Positions 37,705 through 45,634 of a DNA stretch of 64,000 nucleotides are shown one piece after another. Each line of letters starts with the position of its first letter. The first letter of the stretch is position 1. A program made the translations under genes and the position numbers. The stretch lies in contig DHVB01000062.1 in the NCBI GenBank assembly GCA_002412425.1, positions 1 through 64,000 on the forward strand, in the 5' to 3' direction. This DNA comes from Bacteroidales bacterium UBA5219 (GTDB lineage Bacteria > Bacteroidota > Bacteroidia > Bacteroidales > ML635J-15). The notes beneath the pieces were generated by a model, which had not been told where the DNA came from, did no database searches, and saw nothing but the letters and a program-made list of their open reading frames with translations.

Positions 37705-37771
37705 TTTACTTTGTGTTTTTGGGGTGTTTTACTTTGTGTTTTTGGGGCATTTTACTTTGTGTTTTTGGGAT
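37705..37771 (+). repeat. Three tandem copies of a 23-bp G/T repeat
   Basis: The unit TTTACTTTGTGTTTTTGGGG plus 2-3 bases occurs three times between two terminators; the third copy ends GGGA. The strand is strongly biased: almost no C. Confidence 0.75.
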
Positions 37772-37866
37772 TGTTTTAAATTAAAAACCTCATTAGTTTA
37801 AAATTTTCAAAATATAAACTTTAAACTTGGTGGACTAGTTTGCATCTTTTTGAAATTTCTCTAAAC

Positions 37867-37895
37867 AAAAAAAGCGACAAATAAGTCGCTTTTTA
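37867..37895. terminator. Terminator hairpin 3' of the membrane protein gene at 37925
   Basis: AAAAAGCGAC and GTCGCTTTTT form a 10-bp stem with a 6-nt loop. A and T runs on both sides let it work in either direction; the main user is the minus-strand gene ending at 37925. Confidence 0.8.
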
Positions 37896-37924
37896 ATTTT
37901 AGTTTTTTAGTTTTACTTAATATA

Positions 37925-38536
37925 TTAATTTTCTACTATTTCTGGATTGTCTGCTGAAGGAACATGAGCAGTTAATTTACCGTAGAAAAATGCTGTAGCT
38001 CCCAATAAAATAGGCATAAACAAAACAAAAGCGATAACACCCAAGATTGGAGTTATAAAGCCTAAAATCAAAAATACAATCCAAATAACTACAAAAAGTA
38101 CTAAATGAGTAAAAAACATTTTCCATTTATATCCATAAGTACATTTGTTGCTAAGACTTATTGCTTCGCTAGGATTTATTCCTTTATCAACAACAAATAA
38201 AGTTGCGAAAGAGAAAGCATATTGAAGAACTAAACCTGGAAAATACATAAATAAAAAAGCTGGGAACATTATAATAGACTTTAAACCTGTAACGAGGAAG
38301 AACTCTCCCATGTACTTGCGATACTTACTAGCAAAAATTTCTGTAGGAGAAATTATAGCTCCTCTACTCATTTTTGCAGGCAAAGTAATCATACCTATTG
38401 TAGTTCCAACATTTAGATAAGGAATCCAAATGGTTAATCCCCAAAGAATTACCGCACCTATTAACGATAAAAAATTTTTCAAACCAAGCTTTATTGATTC
38501 AATAATAGCTTCTTTTACTGTAAAATTTGCTTCCAT
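37925..38536 (-). CDS. Multi-pass membrane protein of unknown function
   Basis: This 203-aa protein has about four to five membrane segments, including FLSLIGAVILWGLTIWIPYL, IIMFPAFLFMYFPGLVLQYA and LVLFVVIWIVFLILGFI. The loop between segments includes ASKYRKYMGEF and VDKGINPSEAISLSNK, a pattern seen in Bacteroidota membrane proteins related to the DUF975-like group. No catalytic residues stand out. It is a single gene on the opposite strand from its neighbours, with its own terminator. Confidence 0.65.
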   Translation of the reverse strand: MEANFTVKEAIIESIKLGLKNFLSLIGAVILWGLTIWIPYLNVGTTIGMITLPAKMSRGAIISPTEIFASKYRKYMGEFFLVTGLKSIIMFPAFLFMYFPGLVLQYAFSFATLFVVDKGINPSEAISLSNKCTYGYKWKMFFTHLVLFVVIWIVFLILGFITPILGVIAFVLFMPILLGATAFFYGKLTAHVPSADNPEIVEN

Positions 38537-38812
38537 AATTTTTAGTATTTTAATTAAACTTAATGATAATAATTATCCAAAAATAATAAATAATATTCAA
38601 ATTCTAGCAATAATTTATTAACATTATGTTAATAACATGGTTTTATTAATTAAAATAGACATTCCTTTTTTACTGTACTATGTGCTATATAAGCGAGTTA
38701 GCAAAAATTATAATCTAATAAATACGACATAAACATTTTTAAAAAGTTTATGTGATTTTGATATTTTTACATTAAATACGCAACTTTGCTATCAAAATAA
38801 AACAGGAATTTC
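38537..38812. other. Gene-free region between divergent genes
   Basis: This is about 275 bases of A/T-rich sequence between the minus-strand membrane protein gene and the plus-strand phosphoesterase promoter. I see no gene, repeat or hairpin in it. Confidence 0.4.
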
Positions 38813-38846
38813 TTATTTTTGCCCAACACACCTACCAATTGGTAGG
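38813..38846 (+). promoter_or_regulatory. Promoter box followed by a 16-bp palindrome
   Basis: TTATTTTTGC (38813-38822) is a -7 box. CCTACCAATTGGTAGG (38831-38846) is a perfect palindrome placed at or just after the expected start of transcription. Its form and position fit an operator for a dimeric repressor. Confidence 0.5.
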
Positions 38847-38864
38847 ATTTTTAAAAATATTTTT

Positions 38865-39374
38865 ATGAAAATTGGCCTTCTTTCAGATACTCATGGATAT
38901 TTAGACAAAGAAATTTTAGATTTTTTTGCAGAATGTGATGAAATTTGGCATGCCGGCGATATTGGTTCTGAACAAATTTTAGATGATTTAGAAAAATTTA
39001 AACCAACAAAAGCCGTTTGGGGAAATATTGATGGCACTAAAATCAGAGCTAGAACTAAAGAATTTTTAAATTTTGTTTGCGAAGGACAAAAAGTGCTAAT
39101 AACACATATTGGAGGCTATCCTGGGAAATATGCTCCTAACATTAAAAACTTGCTATTAGATATAAAACCCGATATTTTTATTGCTGGTCATTCCCATATT
39201 TTAAAAGTAATTTATGATAATAATCTGAAACTTTTACACCTAAATCCTGGTGCGGCAGGAAACACAGGCTGGCATAAATTTATCACAGCAATAAGATTTG
39301 AAATTGAAAACAATACCGTTAATCCTAACGAAGTAATTAAAAACATTGATATTTTTGAGAAAAAAAGAAGTTAA
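38865..39374 (+). CDS. YfcE-type metallophosphoesterase
   Basis: This 169-aa calcineurin-like phosphoesterase has all metal-binding motifs: SDTHG, HAGDIGS, VWGNID, ITHIGG and AGHSHI. Members hydrolyse phosphodiesters such as model substrates, and the natural substrate is usually unknown. Length and motif spacing are normal. It has its own promoter with a palindrome in the leader, which suggests regulation separate from the next genes. Confidence 0.92.
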   Translation: MKIGLLSDTHGYLDKEILDFFAECDEIWHAGDIGSEQILDDLEKFKPTKAVWGNIDGTKIRARTKEFLNFVCEGQKVLITHIGGYPGKYAPNIKNLLLDIKPDIFIAGHSHILKVIYDNNLKLLHLNPGAAGNTGWHKFITAIRFEIENNTVNPNEVIKNIDIFEKKRS

Positions 39375-39473
39375 AAACACTCTATAATCAACTTCACTAA
39401 TCTCAATAAAAAACCTTTGACTACGCCAAAACTGAAAAATAAATATGAAACAATGATAATATTCTATTTTTTA

Positions 39474-39483
39474 TATATTTTTG
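39474..39483 (+). promoter_or_regulatory. -7 promoter box of the TrmH-family gene
   Basis: TATATTTTTG ends 6 nt before the ATG at 39490, so the mRNA would start at or next to the start codon. Confidence 0.5.
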
Positions 39484-39489
39484 TTTTGT

Positions 39490-40263
39490 ATGAAACAAGT
39501 TTCTAAGTCGAAAATATCATTTATTAATTCTTTAAAACTTAAAAAGTATAGAATTAAGGAAAAACTTTTTGTTGTTGAAGGTGAAAAAATTGTGAGCGAA
39601 GTTTTAAAATCAAATTTAGATATAAAATTAATTTGTGGTTCGCCAGAATACTTAGAAAAAAATGAATATGACTTAGAAAAATTTCAGGATTTAGTTTTTG
39701 AAGCCAAACCTGAAGAAATGAAAAAGATAAGCAGTTTTGTTACTCCTTCTAATGTGTTGGCTATAGTTTCAATGCCGGAATCTCGTAATATTTTATATAA
39801 AAATGAAGATTTATATCTAGCTTTAGATGAAATTCAAGACCCGGGAAATTTGGGAACAATTATTCGTATTTGCGATTGGTTTGGAATAAAAAATTTAATT
39901 TGTTCTCTCAATTCTGCAGATTTATACTCTCCAAAAACTTTACAAGCTACAATGGGAGCTTTTTTAAGGGTTAATGTTATTTATGCCAATATTGCTGAAG
40001 AAATTGTTAAATTTAAAAACAATACCAAAAACCATGTGTTTGGAACTTTTTTAAATGGCGAAAATATTTACAAATCATCGTTGCCAAAAGCAGGATTTAT
40101 TATTATGGGCAACGAAGGAAAAGGCATAAATAAAAATTTAGAAGCTATGGTTGACAAAAAACTTTTTATTCCAAGTTTTTCTGAATTAGATATACATGCC
40201 GAATCTTTAAATGTATCTGTTGCAAGTGCAATTATTTGTTCCGAATTTAGAAGAAATTTATGA
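39490..40263 (+). CDS. TrmH-family (SpoU) RNA 2'-O-methyltransferase
   Basis: This is an AdoMet-dependent RNA methyltransferase with a trefoil knot. The N-terminal substrate-binding domain (KKYRIKEKLFVVEGEKIV) is followed by the SpoU motifs: LDEIQDPGNLGTIIR, IIMGNEGKGI and LNVSVASAI. The 257-aa length matches the RlmB/TsnR-like group. ATG 39490 is preferred over TTG 39481. The gene overlaps the next one by 4 nt (ATGA at 40260). The target base in rRNA or tRNA cannot be read from the sequence. Confidence 0.9.
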   Translation: MKQVSKSKISFINSLKLKKYRIKEKLFVVEGEKIVSEVLKSNLDIKLICGSPEYLEKNEYDLEKFQDLVFEAKPEEMKKISSFVTPSNVLAIVSMPESRNILYKNEDLYLALDEIQDPGNLGTIIRICDWFGIKNLICSLNSADLYSPKTLQATMGAFLRVNVIYANIAEEIVKFKNNTKNHVFGTFLNGENIYKSSLPKAGFIIMGNEGKGINKNLEAMVDKKLFIPSFSELDIHAESLNVSVASAIICSEFRRNL

Positions 40264-40949
40264 TAAAACATTCTAAAATATTTTTTACCTGCATAGCTCT
40301 AAGTCTTGTTGTTAGTACTACAAATGCTCAAGAAGTGGCTGTTACAAATGATATTGGCTCATGGTTGACAGCAGGTTTCGAGAAAAAGTTATATAAAGGT
40401 TTCAAACTAGAATTTGAACAAGAATTAAGATTGTTTAAAAATTTCACAAAAATTGATGATATAATCTCCAATATTGAATTTTCTTATAAAATAAATAAAA
40501 AATTTTCGATAGCCGCAGGGGGAAGATACACTTACGACATGGATTATTTAAACAATTTTCAACACGATTTAAGATATAATCTTGACTTTTCATATCAGAT
40601 AAAACTTAGTTCTGTTATTAGACTTGGTTACAGATTGCGTTATCAAAATGAATATTTGAATTGCTTTAGAAGCCGAGAAATTGATAACTTGCAAGAAATT
40701 AAGTTTAGGAATAGGATAAAACTTGAATACTATCACAAACAAGCTAATAAATTTTATTTTTCAGCTGAAATTTTCAGACTGCATAAAATTTTTAGATTAC
40801 CATATTTTAGTAAAATTAGACTTTTTATAGGTGATAAATATAGTTTTGGAAAACATAGTTTAGACATATCGCTTGGCTTTCACCATTTTTTAAAAAAAGA
40901 ATCCCCAGCTAAACTTGGTGTTTTATCATTAAAATATAGTTTTAATTAA
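40260..40949 (+). CDS. DUF2490 outer-membrane-like protein
   Basis: This 229-aa protein has a signal peptide (MIKHSKIFFTCIALSLVVSTTNAQ). It then shows the DUF2490 pattern: NDIGSWLTAGFEKKL, FEFEQELRLF-like strands, and repeated amphipathic strands up to GVLSLKYSFN. A barrel in the outer membrane is likely. It is translationally coupled to the RNA methyltransferase gene by ATGA. The function is unknown. Confidence 0.8.
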   Translation: MIKHSKIFFTCIALSLVVSTTNAQEVAVTNDIGSWLTAGFEKKLYKGFKLEFEQELRLFKNFTKIDDIISNIEFSYKINKKFSIAAGGRYTYDMDYLNNFQHDLRYNLDFSYQIKLSSVIRLGYRLRYQNEYLNCFRSREIDNLQEIKFRNRIKLEYYHKQANKFYFSAEIFRLHKIFRLPYFSKIRLFIGDKYSFGKHSLDISLGFHHFLKKESPAKLGVLSLKYSFN

Positions 40950-41024
40950 AAATTTCTACTTTTCAACAGCATGAATTTAATAAACTATCAACTACTTACT
41001 ATATGTTTTCTAATTTTATTTATT

Positions 41025-41033
41025 TACTTTTGC
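41025..41033 (+). promoter_or_regulatory. -7 promoter box of dxs
   Basis: TACTTTTGC ends 7 nt before the dxs ATG at 41041, again predicting a leaderless or almost leaderless mRNA. Confidence 0.5.
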
Positions 41034-41040
41034 ATTAACT

Positions 41041-42945
41041 ATGATTGATGATAAAAAATATCAACTTTTGAAAGACATTAATTCGCCTGATGATTTAAAA
41101 AAAATCGACTTAAGTGAATTACCAACTGTTTGTGAAGAGTTAAGAAATTTTATCATTGAATCAGCATCAAAAAATCCTGGTCATTTTGGAGCAAGTTTAG
41201 GAGTAGTTGAATTAACAGTTGCATTGCATTACGCATACAACACACCTGTTGATCAATTGGTTTGGGACGTTGGTCATCAAGCTTATGGACATAAAATTTT
41301 AACTGGAAGAAGAGATTTATTTCACACAAACAGGGCTTATGGTGGCATTAGTGGATTTCCAAGTCCCAAAGAAAGCGAATATGACAATTTCGGCGTAGGA
41401 CATGCATCTACAAGCATTTCGGCTGCGTTAGGAATTGCAAAAGCAGCAAATTTACAAGGCGAAAAAATAAACACTGTTGCAATAATTGGCGATGGTTCTT
41501 TAACTGGAGGAATTGCTTTTGAAGGCTTAAATAACCTAGGTGCGTCTGGCGAAAATGTTTTAATTGTCCTAAACGATAATAAAATTGCAATTGACGAAAA
41601 CCGTGGGGCACTCAAAGAATATTTAACAGATATTGCTACTTCCAAAACTTATAATAAAGTTAAAGACGATGTTTGGTATTTCTTGGGCAGGCTTAATCGT
41701 TTGGGTTCAAATGTTCAGTCTTTTTCACAAAAAATTGATAATGCGATAAAATCTATTGTTTTAAAAAACAGCAATTTATTTGAATCTTTAAACATTAGAT
41801 ATTTTGGACCTGTTGATGGACATGATGTTGTTTTATTAGTAAAACTATTTGAAGACATCAAAAATATTCCAGGACCAAAGCTATTGCATATTATCACTAA
41901 AAAAGGTAAAGGATTTAAGGCTGCTGAAGAAAATCAAACATTATGGCATGCTGCACCCGGTAAATTTGACATTACAACAGGCAAACTTACCGACACTAGT
42001 CATTGCGAAAACGAACCTCAAAAATTTCAAGATATTTTTGGAGATGCTATTATTGAATTAGCAAAAGCAAACCCAAAAATTTGTGCAATTACTCCAGCTA
42101 TGATAAGTGGTTCTTCTTTGTGCAAAATGTTTGAAGAATTTCCTGAACGAAGTTTTGATGTTGGTATTTCAGAACAACATGCTGTTACTTTTGCTGCTGG
42201 CTTAGCAATAAAAGGAATGCTACCTTTTTGCAATATTTATAGTTCGTTTATGCAAAGAGCATACGACCAAGTAATTCACGATGTGGCTTTACAAAATTTA
42301 AAAGTAATATTTTGTTTAGACAGAGCTGGCTTGGTTGGACAAGATGGACCTACCCACCACGGCAGTTTCGACTTATCATATATGCGTTGTGTCCCAAACT
42401 TAGTTATTGCAGCTCCTAGAGATGAATTTCAACTTAGAAATTTAATGTTTACCTTACAATTAGAAAAACATAATTTTCCATCTGTAATTAGGTATCCACG
42501 TGGTAAATCTACACAAGCAAAATCTAAAATTGAATTTAAAGAAATTGAAATTGGAAAAGGAGAAAAAATTAAAGATGGAAAAGATATTGCAATACTTAGT
42601 ATTGGCACTCCTGGAAATACTGCAATAAAGCTAGCTAACGATTTAGAAGAAGAAAATTTAAACATTGCTGTTTTTGATATGATTTTTGTAAAACCTCTTG
42701 ACAATAAACTATTAACAGAAATATTTAACAATTATAAACATATCATAACTATTGAAGACAACAGTATTATTGGTGGATTTGGCTCTGCAATATCTGAATT
42801 TATGGTTGACAACAAATTTAATTCAAAAATATATCGCTTTGGTATTCCTGACAGATTTATTTCTCATGGAAGCCAACAACAATTAATAGAAGAATGTGAG
42901 TTCGATTATAATACCCTAAAATTATTTATTAAAAATTTAAATTAA
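41041..42945 (+). CDS. dxs: 1-deoxy-D-xylulose-5-phosphate synthase
   Basis: This is the first enzyme of the MEP isoprenoid pathway. It joins pyruvate and glyceraldehyde 3-phosphate using thiamine diphosphate. The 634 aa include VWDVGHQAYGHK, GVGHASTSISAALG, the cofactor-binding GDGSLTGGIAFEGLNN, the second-domain DVGISEQHAVTFAAG, and DRAGLVGQDGPTHHG. Length and motifs are complete. The next gene starts 7 nt later. Confidence 0.97.
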   Translation: MIDDKKYQLLKDINSPDDLKKIDLSELPTVCEELRNFIIESASKNPGHFGASLGVVELTVALHYAYNTPVDQLVWDVGHQAYGHKILTGRRDLFHTNRAYGGISGFPSPKESEYDNFGVGHASTSISAALGIAKAANLQGEKINTVAIIGDGSLTGGIAFEGLNNLGASGENVLIVLNDNKIAIDENRGALKEYLTDIATSKTYNKVKDDVWYFLGRLNRLGSNVQSFSQKIDNAIKSIVLKNSNLFESLNIRYFGPVDGHDVVLLVKLFEDIKNIPGPKLLHIITKKGKGFKAAEENQTLWHAAPGKFDITTGKLTDTSHCENEPQKFQDIFGDAIIELAKANPKICAITPAMISGSSLCKMFEEFPERSFDVGISEQHAVTFAAGLAIKGMLPFCNIYSSFMQRAYDQVIHDVALQNLKVIFCLDRAGLVGQDGPTHHGSFDLSYMRCVPNLVIAAPRDEFQLRNLMFTLQLEKHNFPSVIRYPRGKSTQAKSKIEFKEIEIGKGEKIKDGKDIAILSIGTPGNTAIKLANDLEEENLNIAVFDMIFVKPLDNKLLTEIFNNYKHIITIEDNSIIGGFGSAISEFMVDNKFNSKIYRFGIPDRFISHGSQQQLIEECEFDYNTLKLFIKNLN

Positions 42946-42952
42946 TTTTTTT

Positions 42953-45589
42953 ATGAATATGCAAAAGACAGTATTTCTTTCTTTACTAATGCTTGTTAAC
43001 GTTCTAGCACACACTCAAGAATTAAAACCTGATAGAACTAGCATTAATTATTTTTATGATGCTGAAGCATTTATGTACGAAGGTAATTACGATGAAGCCT
43101 TAGACTTGTTGTTAAAATTAGATAACATAAGTCCTGACAACCCAAACATTTGGTATAAAATAGGCGTATGTTACTTAAATACAAGACTTTACAAAACACA
43201 GGCTCTTGAGTATTTAAAAAAAGCATCAAACTACACTTCGCCAAATTATAAAGAAAATAACCATAAAGAAAAAAATACACCTTTAGAATCTTATTTATAT
43301 TTAGGAATTGCTTATAGGGTAAATTACATGTTTCAGGAAAGTCTCGATAGCTTTGATAAGCTTAAAGGCATGCTTAGTCCTTCAAAAACAGAAGACAAGG
43401 CTCTATTAAAAATAATAAAAAGAGAAATTGAAATTACAGAAAACGCAATTTATAATGTTGCAAACCCAATAAAAGCTGAATTAATCAACTTAGGAGAGGT
43501 TATCAATTCTGAATTTACCGATCACTCCCCTATTGTTGATTTATATGAAAATTACTTAATCTTTACATCTAGGCGACCACGCGAAGGACAAGAAATGAAA
43601 AATCAAGATGAAGATATTTTTATTTCTAAAAAAGTTAATAATAAGTGGGAAACTCCTATTAGATTAGGAGAACCTGTTAATACAATTGATAACAATGAAG
43701 CTGCAATTGGATTGTCTATAGATTCTAAACAGTTATTCTTTTACAGGTCGGGAGAAAATAACTCTGGCAGTATTTTTATAACAGAAAGTGATGATATGTA
43801 TAATTGGTCAACTCCAACTTTGCTAAAAGAAAATGTGAACTCAAGATTTAAGGAAACTCATGCTACAATTAGCCCAGATGGAAATGCTATATTTTTTACT
43901 AGTAACAGAAAAGGAGGATTTGGTGGTTTAGATATATATGTTATGAGGAAGTTACCAAACGGAAAATGGAGCGAAGCTTTGCCTTTACCCAAACAAATTA
44001 ACACAGAATATGATGAAGAATCTCCTTTTATTCACCCTGACGGCATTACTTTGTATTTTAGTTCCAAAGGACACAATTCTATGGGAGTTTATGACGTGTT
44101 TTCATCTATTATGAGCAGGAATGGCAAATTTACAGAACCTGTAAATATTGGATACCCAATAAATACGCCAGACGATGATGTTTCTTATGTTGTAAATCTT
44201 GATGGACAAAAAGGCTATATAGCAACAATAAAAGCTGATGACGGTTATGGAGACTTAGATTTGTACGAAATATTACAAGAAGATGTTCATAAAAACAATA
44301 TAATTATTTATGAAGGAATTATTGCTGATAAAAATAATAATCTCACTGAAAATGTAACCATAACTTTAAAAAATAAAGATTCTAATGAAGAACCAAAAGT
44401 ATCTCGTTTAAATCAAAATAATTCAAAATATGTATTAACTATGATTCCAGACAACACTTATGAAATTATTTATCAAATACACGGACATACCATTCGTTCT
44501 ATTGATTACACTCCAACTATAGATGAATTAACACAACAAACAAAACTATATAACCCAATAGAATTAGACCCTATTATTTTAAGTTCGTTTTATAATCATG
44601 CATATGTATATTTTGATGAAAACGATAATAACTTAAATGATGATGCTATAAGTTTACTTGATAAAGTGATTGAAAAGTATGTAGAATTTGAAGCTAAAAA
44701 CGAAAAACTTGCAATAAATATTGTTACACCAAAACAAGACGCAAATCCATTATATGATGAAAAACGTTCAAAAGAAATTTTTGAATATTTAAGCAAAAAC
44801 AATATAGCTAAAAACGATATATACAGCGATGGTGTATTTGATAATAACTCAACCAATATTTATGGATTAGAAATTGTTGAAAACAAAAAATTGCTAGCTA
44901 TCGAAGAAAAAGAAGAAGTTATAGTAGATAAAGCAATACTTAAAGTTGAAAATATTTTATTTGATTTTGATAAATACAATATAAAACCTGAATATTTTGA
45001 TAATTTAGATTTACTAGCAAATTACTTAAATGATAATCCTACTGCCAAAATTGAAATCGGCGGACATACCGACTGGTTAGGTACTAGCGAGTATAATTAT
45101 TTACTTTCTTATCATCGTTCAAAAGCAGTAAAGGATTATTTAGTTGCAAAAGGTAATAATGCTGAAAACATTATAACTGCAAAATATGGTAAACACACTC
45201 CTATAGCTGCCAATCAAACTCCAGATGGTCGTGATAATCCGACTGGTAGAAAATACAATAGAAGAGCAGAATTTAAAGTGCTAGTTCAAGGTAATAAAAC
45301 AATATTAGAAATTCTCCCAATAGTAATTGAAGAAGGCGATTATATTGATATTTCTAAAACTCCTTCAAATAAAAAATATACTGTTCAAATATATGCTTTG
45401 AAAAATCAAAAAGCACTTGAAACCTTCTCTGAATTGGTTGGTGTAAAAATGCATGTTTCTAGTGACGGTTGGTATAGATATTATGTTGGCGAATACACTT
45501 CATACAAAATGGCGGTTGAAGCTGCTACAAACCTAAAATCTATGGGTTATGATACATTAATAAGAAAACTTAGCTTTTATGAAGAGTAG
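42953..45589 (+). CDS. TPR / PD40 / OmpA / SPOR envelope protein
   Basis: This 878-aa envelope protein has a signal peptide (MQKTVFLSLLMLVNVLAHT). Domains in order are: tetratricopeptide repeats (about 30-160), a PD40 beta-propeller (about 185-440, with ISPDGNAIFFTSNRKGG), a carboxypeptidase-regulatory-like beta domain (about 450-530), a degenerate and then a complete OmpA peptidoglycan-binding domain (ILFDFDKYNI, IEIGGHTDWLGT, NRRAEF), and a C-terminal SPOR domain (YTVQIYALKN). The first four resemble PorE of the type IX secretion system; the SPOR end is extra. Two domains that bind peptidoglycan suggest a role tying the envelope to the wall. Confidence 0.88.
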   Translation: MNMQKTVFLSLLMLVNVLAHTQELKPDRTSINYFYDAEAFMYEGNYDEALDLLLKLDNISPDNPNIWYKIGVCYLNTRLYKTQALEYLKKASNYTSPNYKENNHKEKNTPLESYLYLGIAYRVNYMFQESLDSFDKLKGMLSPSKTEDKALLKIIKREIEITENAIYNVANPIKAELINLGEVINSEFTDHSPIVDLYENYLIFTSRRPREGQEMKNQDEDIFISKKVNNKWETPIRLGEPVNTIDNNEAAIGLSIDSKQLFFYRSGENNSGSIFITESDDMYNWSTPTLLKENVNSRFKETHATISPDGNAIFFTSNRKGGFGGLDIYVMRKLPNGKWSEALPLPKQINTEYDEESPFIHPDGITLYFSSKGHNSMGVYDVFSSIMSRNGKFTEPVNIGYPINTPDDDVSYVVNLDGQKGYIATIKADDGYGDLDLYEILQEDVHKNNIIIYEGIIADKNNNLTENVTITLKNKDSNEEPKVSRLNQNNSKYVLTMIPDNTYEIIYQIHGHTIRSIDYTPTIDELTQQTKLYNPIELDPIILSSFYNHAYVYFDENDNNLNDDAISLLDKVIEKYVEFEAKNEKLAINIVTPKQDANPLYDEKRSKEIFEYLSKNNIAKNDIYSDGVFDNNSTNIYGLEIVENKKLLAIEEKEEVIVDKAILKVENILFDFDKYNIKPEYFDNLDLLANYLNDNPTAKIEIGGHTDWLGTSEYNYLLSYHRSKAVKDYLVAKGNNAENIITAKYGKHTPIAANQTPDGRDNPTGRKYNRRAEFKVLVQGNKTILEILPIVIEEGDYIDISKTPSNKKYTVQIYALKNQKALETFSELVGVKMHVSSDGWYRYYVGEYTSYKMAVEAATNLKSMGYDTLIRKLSFYEE

Positions 45590-45634
45590 TGGGATAAAGA
45601 ATATAATAAAAAAGTAAAGTTGGAATAGGAATAA

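Noticed and set aside
37705..37771. CRISPR-like array
   Set aside because: The repeats are tandem with 2-3 nt between copies, with no spacers and no cas genes.
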